Under the pieces are notes generated by a model. That model worked only from the letters and a program-made list of their open reading frames with translations. It was not told where the DNA came from and did no database searches. Made by a program: the position numbers and the translations under genes. From contig CAWDZQ010000002.1 in assembly GCA_963807065.1 (NCBI GenBank), positions 124,001-188,000 of the forward strand: a DNA stretch of 64,000 bases, written 5' to 3'. Positions 1-7,761 of the stretch are shown piece after piece. This DNA comes from CAWAND01 sp963807065. Lineage in GTDB: Bacteria > Chloroflexota > Anaerolineae > Anaerolineales > E44-bin32. The first letter of the stretch is position 1. Each line of letters starts with the position of its first letter.

Positions 1-998
1 GTGATGAGATCAACCTCAACATGTTTGCCGACCGCTTTGGCTACCAGTCGACCGAAACCTCCTGGGAGAGGCTCGTAAGGCGCGACGACATCGACCTGGT
101 GGACATATGCACTTCGAACGCCACTCATCTGCCGATCGCCCTGGAGGCGGCCAAGAACGGTAAGCACATCTTCTGTGAGAAACCCTTGGCCCTGAACGCG
201 CATGAGGCACGTCAGATGGCTGAAGCCGCCGAAGAAGCCGGGGTCACTCACATGGTGGCCTTCAACTACCGGCGTGTCCCCGCAATCGTGCTCGCCAAGC
301 AGATGATCGATCAAGGAAGCCTCGGCAGGATCTACCATTTCAATGCGGTGTATTACCAGGATTGGCTGTCAGATCCAAAGTCGCCCTATGTGTGGAGAAA
401 CGATGTCACCCAAGCAGGGTCGGGGGCGCACGGCGACTTGAACGCACACACAGTGGACCTGGCCAGGTATCTGGTCGGCGAGTTCGAAGCCGTTAGCGGC
501 ATCCAGGAGGTCTTCATCAAGGAGCGGCCCAGGCAGGATGGGACGATGAGAAGAGTCACCGCCGATGACGCCACCGGGTTCCTGGCGCGATTCCAAGCTG
601 GAGCCGTCGGCGTTTTCATGGCCACGCGATTGGCCACGGGCAGGAGAAACCTCCTTCGCTTCGAGATCTTCGGCAGCCAGGGAAGTCTGGTCTTCAACCT
701 GGAGAGGATGAACGAACTCCAGTTCTACTCGGGGGATGATCCGGACCAGAGACAGGGCTTTCGAACCATCCTGGTCACCGACAAGCCCCACCCGTACATT
801 TCCGCCTGGTGGCCACCCGGCCACATTATTGGCTGGGAGCACGCCTTCATTCATGAGACCTACGATTTGCTGGTGGCCATAGAAAGTGGTGCGCCGGCCG
901 TTCCAGATTTCCGAGATGGCTTGAAATGCCAGCAGGTCCTAGATGCCGTCCAAGACTCCTCCCTGCAGGGGCGCTGGATTACCCTGCGGGGCGCCTGA
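1..998 (+). CDS. Gfo/Idh/MocA-family oxidoreductase, 5' partial
   Basis: The reading frame is open from base 3 and runs off the left edge, so the N-terminal Rossmann glycine motif is missing (about 50 residues by comparison with the family). What remains has the family's hallmark EKP motif (FCEKPLALNAHEA, encoded near base 175) with the nicotinamide-site lysine, followed by the C-terminal alpha/beta substrate domain. Members are NAD(P)-dependent dehydrogenases acting on sugars, inositols or related polyols in the cytoplasm. The substrate cannot be read from this sequence. The next gene is a phosphofructokinase about 450 bases away, so a link to carbohydrate use is possible but not shown. Confidence 0.85.
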   Translation, partial: DEINLNMFADRFGYQSTETSWERLVRRDDIDLVDICTSNATHLPIALEAAKNGKHIFCEKPLALNAHEARQMAEAAEEAGVTHMVAFNYRRVPAIVLAKQMIDQGSLGRIYHFNAVYYQDWLSDPKSPYVWRNDVTQAGSGAHGDLNAHTVDLARYLVGEFEAVSGIQEVFIKERPRQDGTMRRVTADDATGFLARFQAGAVGVFMATRLATGRRNLLRFEIFGSQGSLVFNLERMNELQFYSGDDPDQRQGFRTILVTDKPHPYISAWWPPGHIIGWEHAFIHETYDLLVAIESGAPAVPDFRDGLKCQQVLDAVQDSSLQGRWITLRGA

Positions 999-1446
999 TC
1001 ACGACCAGGGAGAGAGTCAATTCGAGTGGCTGGGCGGACGACGCATCCTGCGCCGGCCAACTTGATGCTGCAGGCCGCAATCGCACAGGCGGCGGAGCGG
1101 CAGGGGCGGCTCAGGCGACCGAGGGCCGTTGAAATGGGAAACGGGCAGCAGCCTGCCCGCCTTTGTCCAGCATCTCTGCGAAGCTGTGTAATAATACTCG
1201 GCAGATCGGAACGTCCCTTCTCTCGGGATCATCTGGGGTCTTCGCCTCAGGCCGCCCAAGGCCAGCCGGAGGTCGAATTCGGCAGATACGCGGCTGTGCG
1301 GGACAGAAGACCTGTTCACTCATCACGCGATCCCTCGAGGGTAGAAGGCTGGATCGCCCAACCGTACCCCAGCCGAAGGCGTGGGTCGAGCTTCAGGTGA
1401 CACAGGCTCGAATGGCCCATTCGACGCAAAGTGCACGAGGAAGAGC
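999..1446. other. intergenic stretch with one hairpin
   Basis: I find no convincing gene here. The only structure is a perfect 7-bp inverted repeat, CGGGCAG at 1142-1148 and CTGCCCG at 1153-1159, followed by CCTTTG. It could be a weak terminator for the upstream oxidoreductase, but the T tract is poor. The end of the stretch holds the ribosome-binding site of the phosphofructokinase gene. Confidence 0.4.
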
Positions 1447-2610
1447 ATGAAGAGAATTGGGATATTGACCGGCGGCGGCGATGTGCCTGGCTTGAACGCC
1501 GGCATCAAAACCCTCGTCCGCCGGCTTGACGCCATGGGTCTGCAAGCCGTAGGGATTCGCCGCGGCTGGGAGGGCTTGCTTTTCTATCAGCCCGACGACC
1601 CGAACACGGAGCGCGAATATATACGGCCGCTCAAGCCGGACGATGTCCGAACGGTCGATCGAACCGGCGGCACATTCTTGCACACGTCCCGTGTTAACCC
1701 GGGCAACGTCAAACGTTCGGGGGCGCCCGCCTTTCTGCAATCGGCATACGATGGACAAGAGGACGCCCGGCTGGACTTCACGAATGTGGTGCTTGCTAAT
1801 CTGCAACATCTCAAGATCGATGGGCTGGTGGTGATCGGAGGCGACGACACCCTCGGGTATGCCAGCCTGCTTCACCGCCAGGGCTTCCCCATCCTGGGCA
1901 TCCCCAAGACCATGGACAACGATGTTTTCGGCACGGACTACTGCATCGGCTTCTCAACGGCCATTACTCGAACGGTGGATGCTATCCATAAACTGCGCTC
2001 CACCATCGGATCACACGAGCGGTTCGGCATTATCGAGCTCTTCGGCCGATATTCGGGTGAGACAGCGCTTTTCTCGGCCTATCTGGCGGACGCCGACCGC
2101 GCCCTGCTGGCCGAAGTGCCGTTCAGCATGCGGCATCTGGCTGACCTGCTCACCCGCGACATGCGCTCGAACCCCAGCCGCTATGCCATTATGACCATCT
2201 CAGAAAGCGCCCACGAAATCGAAGGCGAAATGGTGCAGACCGAGCGCACTATCGAGGACCCCTACGGCCACAAACGCCTGGGAGGCGTGGGGTCATTGGT
2301 GGCAGAGAAATTGGAACTCCTCACGGGGCACAGGACGGCCTATTACCAGGTGTCGTACATGATGCGCTCGGGAGAGCCCGACACACTTGACCTGATGGTG
2401 GCCAAGAACTTCGCCCGCAACGCGATTGTGCTGCTCGAGAGGGGTGAATTCGGACGAATGATGTCAATCCAGGAGGGCCGCTACACCCACGTCCCGCTCG
2501 AGGAGGTCGAGAAGAGCCCCCGGCATGCCGATCTTGACCTGCTGTATGACTCCGAGAACTACGTGCCCAAGATCGAGCACGCGTTGGGAATGCCGATGTT
2601 CCTGCAGTAA
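1447..2610 (+). CDS. 6-phosphofructokinase, predicted PPi-dependent
   Basis: A 387-residue PfkA-family protein that phosphorylates fructose 6-phosphate in glycolysis. The ATG at 1447 was chosen because a GAGGAAG ribosome-binding site lies just upstream; the family start MKRIGILTGGGDVPGLN follows. The phosphate-donor loop reads GGDD (IGGDDTLG) rather than GGDG, and the next motif reads PKTMDND rather than PGTIDND. In this family the Asp and Lys at these two places (E. coli positions 104 and 124) are the known signature of pyrophosphate-dependent enzymes, so PPi rather than ATP is the likely donor and the step would be reversible. FGRYSG supplies the sugar-phosphate site. It has its own terminator at 2656. 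Confidence 0.93.
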   Translation: MKRIGILTGGGDVPGLNAGIKTLVRRLDAMGLQAVGIRRGWEGLLFYQPDDPNTEREYIRPLKPDDVRTVDRTGGTFLHTSRVNPGNVKRSGAPAFLQSAYDGQEDARLDFTNVVLANLQHLKIDGLVVIGGDDTLGYASLLHRQGFPILGIPKTMDNDVFGTDYCIGFSTAITRTVDAIHKLRSTIGSHERFGIIELFGRYSGETALFSAYLADADRALLAEVPFSMRHLADLLTRDMRSNPSRYAIMTISESAHEIEGEMVQTERTIEDPYGHKRLGGVGSLVAEKLELLTGHRTAYYQVSYMMRSGEPDTLDLMVAKNFARNAIVLLERGEFGRMMSIQEGRYTHVPLEEVEKSPRHADLDLLYDSENYVPKIEHALGMPMFLQ

Positions 2611-2655
2611 ATCGAGCTGGGTTTGGGCAGGTCAGTGGTCGTGCGGAGATTAGGC

Positions 2656-2680
2656 GGGCCCCCTATGTGGGGGCCCTTTC
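2656..2680 (+). terminator. intrinsic terminator after phosphofructokinase
   Basis: Perfect 8-bp stem GGGCCCCC (2656-2663) and GGGGGCCC (2669-2676) with a 5-base loop TATGT, followed by TTTC. It lies 45 bases after the stop codon. Confidence 0.75.
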
Positions 2681-2747
2681 GATTCAGTTTCGGCGCCTCG
2701 GCCCGAGATGTCTGCAAAGCGCGAGACGCTCATGAACTGGGGTCAGG

Positions 2748-2819
2748 TGGCGACGGCGGGATTCGAACCTGCGACCAAGGGCTTATGAGTCCCCTGCTCT
2801 ACCACTGAGCTACGTCGCC
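2748..2819 (-). tRNA. tRNA with CAU anticodon (Met, probably elongator)
   Basis: The minus strand folds as a tRNA. The acceptor stem GGCGACG pairs with CGTCGCC, the D arm is GCTCAGTGGTAGAGC, the anticodon loop is CTCATAA (anticodon CAT), and the T loop is GGTTCGAATCC. The discriminator is A and a full CCA is not encoded. The anticodon stem lacks the three consecutive G-C pairs next to the loop that mark initiator tRNA, so elongator Met is favoured. A lysidine-modified Ile tRNA shares this anticodon and cannot be excluded by eye. Confidence 0.93.
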
Positions 2820-3037
2820 GTAGGCATGGCCCTCGAGGACTTGGGACCGACGGTATTCTAAAGGAACCCCGACCCTAAATCAAGGCGCGATGGCGCGCCG
2901 TGCTTATGCACCCGGGAATCAGGCCCCACGAGGAGGGCTGGGATGGTTATCATTAGGGGGCAGAAAGAAACGCCGGCCGGATTCTTGCCCGCCGGCCCAG
3001 ACCAAATCGCGCGCAGCCTCCCTGGAAGGAGCAAGGC

Positions 3038-4216
3038 ATGCCCGAATACAACTACCTGATCGTGGGTGGTGGAATGACCGCCGACGCCGCCGTGCGCGGC
3101 ATCCGCGAGGTGGATCCGGTCGGCAGCATTGGATTGATCAGCCTCGACCCCGATCCCCCCTACAATCGACCGCCTCTTTCCAAAGCCTTGTGGAAGGGCA
3201 AGGATCTGGAGACGATCTGGCGCCGAACCGATCAACGCAACGTTGACCTGAAGCTCGGGACGCGTGTTACGCGCCTGGATCCCAAGAACCACACGGTTTA
3301 CGACACGGGGGGCGGCAGCTATACCTACGGTAAGCTCCTGCTCGCCACCGGCGGCAAGCCGAGGCGCTTCCCGTTCGGCGACGATGAGATTGTTTACTTT
3401 CGAAACCTTCGAGATTATCGTCGGCTGCGTGAACTGGCCAGCCAGAAGAAACACTTCGCCGTCATCGGCGGGGGATTCATCGGCTCTGAGATCACCGCGG
3501 CGCTGACGATGAACGATCGCCAGGTCAGCATGCTCTTTCCCGAATCCGGTATCGGGGCGGCCACCTTTCCCGCCGACCTGTCTGACTCGGTTACCCAGTA
3601 CTATCGGGACAAAGGCGTCGACGTGCGCAGCGGGGTGAGCGTCACCGGGGTCAGCTCAAGCGACGGCGGGGTGAGCATCCACACTGACACGGGCGATCCA
3701 CTCCAGGCCGAGGCGATCGTGGCCGGGATCGGGATCGTCCCCAACACCACCCTGGCGGAAGGCGCTGGACTGGTCGTCGACAACGGGATCGTTGTCGATG
3801 GATCACTGCGGACCAGCCAGCCGGACATTTATGCCGCCGGCGATGTGGCCTCCTTTCACAATCCGGCGCTCGGCGAACGAATGCGGGTCGAGCACGAGGA
3901 CAATGCCAACACCATGGGGCAGCTGGCCGGTCGGTCCATGGCAGGCGACGAAGTCGAATACACCCACCTGCCGTTCTTCTACTCTGACCTCTTCGAGTTG
4001 GGCTATGAAGCCGTCGGTCGGCTCGACAGCCGTCTGGAAACGGTCGCCGAATGGCAGGAGCCCTTCCGCAAGGGCACGGTCTGCTACTTAAGAGACGGGC
4101 GCGTCCGGGGGGTGCTGCTGTGGGACACCTGGGGCAAGGTCGACGCCGCCCGGGAACTCATCGCCGAGGCCGGTCCGTTCAATTCGGACTCTCTCCGAGG
4201 CAGGCTGGCGGACTGA
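3038..4216 (+). CDS. FAD-dependent pyridine nucleotide-disulfide oxidoreductase (ferredoxin-reductase-like)
   Basis: A 392-residue flavoprotein. The N-terminal dinucleotide fold is IVGGGMTADAAVRGI (residues about 6-20), the NAD(P)-binding second fold is AVIGGGFIGSEIT (about residue 145), and the FAD motif DIYAAGDVASF is near residue 265. The PYNRPPLSK segment is typical of the rubredoxin/ferredoxin reductase and AIF-like branch. A C-terminal reductase dimerisation domain follows. No redox-active CxxC is present, so electrons probably pass to a separate ferredoxin- or rubredoxin-like partner, which I do not see nearby. RBS AAGGAG at 3025. It precedes the ArsR-hydrogenase array but is separated from it by a strong terminator. 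Confidence 0.85.
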   Translation: MPEYNYLIVGGGMTADAAVRGIREVDPVGSIGLISLDPDPPYNRPPLSKALWKGKDLETIWRRTDQRNVDLKLGTRVTRLDPKNHTVYDTGGGSYTYGKLLLATGGKPRRFPFGDDEIVYFRNLRDYRRLRELASQKKHFAVIGGGFIGSEITAALTMNDRQVSMLFPESGIGAATFPADLSDSVTQYYRDKGVDVRSGVSVTGVSSSDGGVSIHTDTGDPLQAEAIVAGIGIVPNTTLAEGAGLVVDNGIVVDGSLRTSQPDIYAAGDVASFHNPALGERMRVEHEDNANTMGQLAGRSMAGDEVEYTHLPFFYSDLFELGYEAVGRLDSRLETVAEWQEPFRKGTVCYLRDGRVRGVLLWDTWGKVDAARELIAEAGPFNSDSLRGRLAD

Positions 4217-4240
4217 ATTCTGAGACCACCTGGTTTTCAA

Positions 4241-4269
4241 CGGCCGCCCCAGGTGAGGGGCGGCCGCTT
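4241..4269 (+). terminator. intrinsic terminator after FAD oxidoreductase
   Basis: Perfect 10-bp stem CGGCCGCCCC (4241-4250) and GGGGCGGCCG (4257-4266), loop AGGTGA, then CTTTG. It sits 25 bases past the stop codon and separates this gene from the ArsR array. Confidence 0.75.
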
Positions 4270-4467
4270 TGCGTCCCCCGGCCATTGGCCGATCTCCGGC
4301 CGGTTGAGACGACTGGTATCTGAATTCGCTGCGCCGCTCGGCAACTAGCCCAGGCCACGTCACGTGGGTCCCCCGTCCAACCGCGCGCAACTGGTCCACC
4401 ACCTTACCCCGAATGACATTCTTCCTCGCCGAATGTGACACCCGACAATGGCCCTCCCCAGGCGCGA

Positions 4468-4490
4468 TAGTTACAATTTTCACAATTGTA
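4468..4490. promoter_or_regulatory. AT-rich palindrome upstream of arsR-like gene
   Basis: TACAATT (4472-4478) and AATTGTA (4484-4490) form a perfect 7-bp inverted repeat with a 5-base spacer in an otherwise GC-rich region, 30 bases before the ArsR start. It could be the ArsR operator. It also contains an exact TTCACAA half-site (4479-4485) of the palindrome that recurs elsewhere in this window; the other half is degenerate (4 of 7). Confidence 0.5.
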
Positions 4491-4519
4491 TTCGCTTATC
4501 CGAATATAAGGATGGATAC

Positions 4520-4846
4520 ATGGACGAGCGTTTGGAACAGGAAATCACGCAGCTTCACGGCGGGGTCTGCAGTGCCCTGGGCGACCCCACCCGTATCCGC
4601 ATTTTGTACACCCTCTCCGACCAGTCCTGCAACGTGACCGAGTTGTCGGACCGTCTCCGAATCCCGCAGCCCACGGCTTCCAGACATTTGAAGGTTCTGC
4701 GTGAGCGCGACCTGGTGGACGCCGAGCGCGAGGGCACCAGCGTGATCTACACACTCCGAGACCCCCGCATGATCGAAGCTCTCGATCTGCTTCGGGCCGT
4801 CGTCCGAGAGGTCAACCAGCGGCGTCTCGGAATTCTCACCGAATGA
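4520..4846 (+). CDS. ArsR-family winged-helix transcriptional regulator
   Basis: A 108-residue ArsR/SmtB repressor. The ATG at 4520 follows AAGGA at 4508. The fold is recognised from ALGDPTRIRILYTL (helix 2) and the recognition helix IPQPTASRHLKVL, followed by a wing ending in VIYTLRD. It has two cysteines, Cys17 (GGVCSAL) and Cys37 (DQSCNVTEL), and none near the C terminus, so it does not show the C-terminal partner cysteine of persulfide sensors of the SqrR/BigR type as I recall them. ArsR regulators (sHdrR) are known beside sulfur-oxidising Hdr genes. By position this one is likely to control the TusA-DsrE-hydrogenase array. Confidence 0.88.
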   Translation: MDERLEQEITQLHGGVCSALGDPTRIRILYTLSDQSCNVTELSDRLRIPQPTASRHLKVLRERDLVDAEREGTSVIYTLRDPRMIEALDLLRAVVREVNQRRLGILTE

Positions 4847-4898
4847 CGGAAGCCTTCCGTCCCCGGCACCACCGGAAATCCCTGGAGGATTAACCATC

Positions 4899-5135
4899 AT
4901 GAGCATCACCGCCGATCAAACCCTGGACTGCAGCGGGCTATCCTGCCCGATGCCTATCCTCAAGACCAAGAAGGCCGTGGACGGCATGCAAATCGGCCAG
5001 GTCCTGAAGATGATCGCCACCGACCCCGGCTCGGTGCCGGACATCAACGCCTGGACGGCCAAAACAGGCCATGAGCTCCTCACCCACGAGGAAGAGGACT
5101 CCAAGTTCATCTTCTACATCAAGAAGACCAAGTAG
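4899..5135 (+). CDS. tusA: TusA/SirA-like sulfur carrier protein
   Basis: A 78-residue protein with the defining Cys-Pro-x-Pro motif near the N terminus (LDCSGLSCPMPILKTKKA). The first Cys of CPMP carries persulfide in TusA, which passes sulfur to DsrE-type partners or to Hdr-like enzymes in the cytoplasm. A GGAGGA ribosome-binding site lies at 4882. It follows the ArsR gene by 52 bases and precedes two DsrE-like genes and a lipoyl carrier, the same set of carriers known from sHdr sulfur-oxidation loci. This context makes dissimilatory sulfur transfer more likely than tRNA thiolation. Confidence 0.9.
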   Translation: MSITADQTLDCSGLSCPMPILKTKKAVDGMQIGQVLKMIATDPGSVPDINAWTAKTGHELLTHEEEDSKFIFYIKKTK

Positions 5136-5188
5136 GCCCAAGTCGACACCAGATGTGACCTCGCTCTAGGAAACCTGTGGCCGGCCAT

Positions 5189-5206
5189 TTGTGGGATTTT
5201 TCACCA
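5189..5206. promoter_or_regulatory. Rex- or CRP/FNR-like palindrome upstream of the DsrE-hydrogenase genes
   Basis: TTGTGGGATTTTTCACCA matches 11 of 14 specified bases of TTGTGAA-N4-TTCACAA, and the symmetry extends outward as CATTTG and CAAATG. It lies 54 bases before the first DsrE gene, so it could regulate the hydrogenase part of the array separately from arsR and tusA. Confidence 0.5.
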
Positions 5207-5230
5207 AATGGCGGGCCCTACTGAAGCGCC

Positions 5231-5247
5231 GACGGCCTCAGGCCGTC
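5231..5247 (+). other. leader hairpin before the first DsrE gene
   Basis: GACGGCC (5231-5237), loop TCA, GGCCGTC (5241-5247) is a perfect 7-bp hairpin. It stands just before the AAGGAG ribosome-binding site of the gene at 5260 and is not followed by T residues. It may stabilise the message or mark an RNA processing site. Confidence 0.45.
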
Positions 5248-5259
5248 AAGGAGACAGAA

Positions 5260-5736
5260 ATGTCTGACGAAAGCTCAAAGCGCCTGGCGATTATCGCCGC
5301 CCACGGCACATTGGACCTGGCATACCCGCCTTTCATCCTTGCAACAGCTGCCGCCGCTATGGAAATGGAATCGGCGATCTTCTTCACCTTCTACGGGCTG
5401 AACATTTTGAAGAAGGACCATATCGACAATTTGCAGGTGTCTCCCATCGCCAACCCTGCCATGCCGATGCCGGTGCCAAATGTCATTGGGATGCTGCCGG
5501 GCATGACAGCCGTGGCCACCTCCATGATGAACGGGATGATGGAGAAGGCCAACGTGGCCAAGCTCAGCGAACTGCTCGAAATGGCCATCGACATGAACGT
5601 CCGCCTGATTGCCTGCCAGATGACGATGGACGTGATGGGCATCAAACAAGAAGACCTGATTACCGAAATCGAGATTGGCGGCGCAGCCACCTTCCTCGAG
5701 TTTGCGTCCCACGACGCGATCACGCTCTCGTTCTAG
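5260..5736 (+). CDS. DsrE/DsrF/DrsH-like sulfur-transfer protein
   Basis: A 158-residue DsrE-fold protein. The ATG at 5260 was chosen over an earlier GTG at 5191 because it follows AAGGAG and because the upstream part lies inside a palindrome and hairpin. The core resembles DsrE3-type proteins: IIAAHGTLD, FFTFYGLNILKK and a conserved cysteine in RLIACQMTMDVMG that would carry persulfide. A hydrophobic, methionine-rich middle (residues about 65-105) is typical of the subfamily. The likely role is to accept sulfur from TusA and hand it to the downstream redox machinery. Its neighbours are tusA, a second DsrE-like gene and a lipoyl carrier. Confidence 0.87.
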   Translation: MSDESSKRLAIIAAHGTLDLAYPPFILATAAAAMEMESAIFFTFYGLNILKKDHIDNLQVSPIANPAMPMPVPNVIGMLPGMTAVATSMMNGMMEKANVAKLSELLEMAIDMNVRLIACQMTMDVMGIKQEDLITEIEIGGAATFLEFASHDAITLSF

Positions 5737-5761
5737 CCCGCATCTACCGAGGACTATGGAA

Positions 5762-6127
5762 ATGGATGACCGAATTCTCATCATTATGACCAGCGGCCCG
5801 GATACCCCGCGCCGCTGCGCCACGCCGTTCTTCATGGCCACCATCGCCGCTGCTATGGACTACGACGTCAGTATGTTCTTCACCATCGACGGCTCTCTGC
5901 TCCTGAAGAAGGGTCTGGCGGACACGATCTTTCCTAAAGAGGGCGGCCGGGCGGCCGGCGGCTTCCTGCAAGACGCCCTTGACGCCGGGGTGAAGTTCAA
6001 GGCCTGCACCGCCTCCATGGAGCTGCACGGCCTGACCAAAGACGATCTGATCGACGATGTCGAGATGGTCGGCGGAGCATCGATGTGGGAAATGGCCGAC
6101 GGCGCTACGTCGGTCGTGAGTTTCTAG
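5762..6127 (+). CDS. second DsrE-like protein
   Basis: A 121-residue relative of the preceding protein. It has the same FFTIDGSLLLKKG element and a candidate active cysteine in FKACTASMELHG, followed by LTKDDLID. Start chosen at 5762 because GAGGA at 5749 gives an 8-base spacing; an in-frame ATG at 5756 is an alternative. It lies 25 bases after the first DsrE gene and 10 bases before the lipoyl carrier, so the three are surely cotranscribed. The two together may form a hetero-oligomer, as DsrE family members often do; that is inference. Confidence 0.85.
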   Translation: MDDRILIIMTSGPDTPRRCATPFFMATIAAAMDYDVSMFFTIDGSLLLKKGLADTIFPKEGGRAAGGFLQDALDAGVKFKACTASMELHGLTKDDLIDDVEMVGGASMWEMADGATSVVSF

Positions 6128-6137
6128 GAGGCTTCAC

Positions 6138-6587
6138 ATGGCCATCATTCAAGGCTGCGACATTCCCGATGACCTGTTCTACCTCACGGAAAAGCATGTC
6201 TGGGCCAAGCCCGTCGACGGAGGCAAGATTCGCGTGGGAATGACCACGGCTGCCGTCAAGCTGGCCGGGGGAAATTTCGTGGCGGTCACCCCCAAGCGCA
6301 AGTCGCTTGGCCAGGAGCTTGCTCAGGGCAAGAGCATGGCCACCGTCGAGAGCAGCAAGTTCGTCGGCCCGGTGCCGGCGCCCGTGTCCGGCACTCTGCT
6401 CGCCGTCAACGAGGCCGTCGCCAGCGACCCGGGCTTGGTGGCATCTGACCCTTACGGGGAAGGTTGGATCGCTGAAATCCAGGCCAGCCAGTGGGACGCC
6501 GAGAAGGGCTCTCTGGCCAGCGGACCCGAAGGGATCGAGGCCTACAAGGCCAAGATCGAGGCCGACGGCGTCAACTGCGCCGAGTAA
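6138..6587 (+). CDS. GcvH-like lipoate-binding protein (LbpA-like)
   Basis: A 149-residue protein with the fold of the glycine-cleavage H protein. The start region FYLTEKHVWAKPVDGGKIRVGMTTAA is family-typical but lacks the usual GTVGIT form. The lipoyl-lysine hairpin reads TVESSKFVGPVPAPVSG, with Lys the predicted lipoylation site. No gcvT or gcvP genes are present. Instead it lies between DsrE genes and a hydrogenase, with a lipoate-protein ligase gene further down the same array. In sHdr systems a GcvH-like protein (LbpA) carries sulfur intermediates on lipoamide, and this is the nearest known parallel. Calling it a hydrogenase-linked sulfur carrier is inference from context. Confidence 0.87.
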   Translation: MAIIQGCDIPDDLFYLTEKHVWAKPVDGGKIRVGMTTAAVKLAGGNFVAVTPKRKSLGQELAQGKSMATVESSKFVGPVPAPVSGTLLAVNEAVASDPGLVASDPYGEGWIAEIQASQWDAEKGSLASGPEGIEAYKAKIEADGVNCAE

Positions 6588-6633
6588 ACGCCGCTCCCAC
6601 CCGTCCGCCCGCCGATCCGGGCAGGAGGCCATC

Positions 6634-7761
6634 ATGACCGAACGTGACACCATCTACGAATCTCTCCGCAAAGACGGTATCAGTCGCCGTGAATTCTTCA
6701 AGATCAGCAGCATGGTCGCCGCCGTGCTCAGCCTGCCGGTGAGCGACGGCGTCCGCGGCCTGGCCGCCGAGGAAGTCCGCCCCAGCCGCTCATTGGTCCG
6801 CCGCGTGCGCCGGGTCATGGAGACCAAACCCCGCGTGCCCGTGATCTGGCTCGAGCTCCAGGACTGCGCCGGCTGCACCGAGTCCATCTCTCGGTCCAAT
6901 GCTCCCACTCTGGGTAGCCTGGTCCTCAACACACTTTCAATCGAATACCACGAGACCCTGATGGCAGCCGCCGGCTTTCAAGCCGAAGGTGCCAGGAACG
7001 ACGCCATGCAGAAATACCAGGGCCAATACGTTTTGGTGGTCGAGGGCAGCGTCACGGCCAAGGATGGCGGGATCTACTGCACCATCGGAGGCAAGGCCAA
7101 CGACGAGATCCTTAAAGAAGCCGCCGCTGGGGCCGCCGCCATTATCGCCGTCGGCAACTGTGCCGCCTACGGCGGCATCCCGGGCGCCCTGCCGGCACCC
7201 ACCGAGGGCGTCGGGGTAAACAAAGTCATCACCGACAAGCCGGTGGTCAACATCCCCGGCTGCCCGGCCATTCCAGAAGTGATGACCAACACCATTGTGC
7301 ACCTTCTGGTATTCGGCCAGCTTCCCGAGTTAGACGATATCGGACGCCCCAAGGCCTTCTACGGGGTGACGATCCACGACCGCTGCCTGCGGCGTCCGTT
7401 CTACGAGGCCGGCAAATTCGCCAACACGTTCGGCGACGAGGGCTATCGGAAGGGCTACTGTCTGTACAAGCTGGGCTGCAAGGGGCCGACCACCTACAAC
7501 GCCTGCGCATCCATCCGCTGGCAAAATGGGCTGAGCTTCCCCATCATGTCCGGCCACCCCTGCCTAGGCTGTTCGGAACCCAACTTCTGGGACGGTGGAG
7601 GCTTCTACCAAGGCCAGTCGGCACCGCTCAACAAGCCGACCCTGGCCGCCGCCGGTGGGGCCGTGGCCGCCGGTGCCGTTTTGGGCGCCGGAATGGCGGC
7701 CAACAACCGCCGCCAAAAGTCCAAGGTCGAGAGTGACGAGAAAGAGGAGGCTAAGCCATGA
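6634..7761 (+). CDS. hynS: [NiFe] hydrogenase small subunit, Tat-exported, group 1e type
   Basis: A 375-residue iron-sulfur subunit. The ATG at 6634 follows AGGAGG. A twin-arginine signal SRREFFK with a hydrophobic stretch spans residues 16-40, so the enzyme faces outside the membrane. Cluster ligands are seen in DCAGCTES, VGNCAAYGG, IPGCPA, HDRCLRR, GYCLYKLGCKGP and HPCLGCSEPNFWD. A C-terminal hydrophobic segment (about 335-358), rich in Ala and Gly, could anchor it to the membrane, followed by a charged tail. It relays electrons from the NiFe centre to the Isp partners encoded next. The order small subunit - isp1 - isp2 - large subunit is diagnostic of Isp-type hydrogenases such as Thiocapsa HynSL. 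Confidence 0.96.
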   Translation: MTERDTIYESLRKDGISRREFFKISSMVAAVLSLPVSDGVRGLAAEEVRPSRSLVRRVRRVMETKPRVPVIWLELQDCAGCTESISRSNAPTLGSLVLNTLSIEYHETLMAAAGFQAEGARNDAMQKYQGQYVLVVEGSVTAKDGGIYCTIGGKANDEILKEAAAGAAAIIAVGNCAAYGGIPGALPAPTEGVGVNKVITDKPVVNIPGCPAIPEVMTNTIVHLLVFGQLPELDDIGRPKAFYGVTIHDRCLRRPFYEAGKFANTFGDEGYRKGYCLYKLGCKGPTTYNACASIRWQNGLSFPIMSGHPCLGCSEPNFWDGGGFYQGQSAPLNKPTLAAAGGAVAAGAVLGAGMAANNRRQKSKVESDEKEEAKP

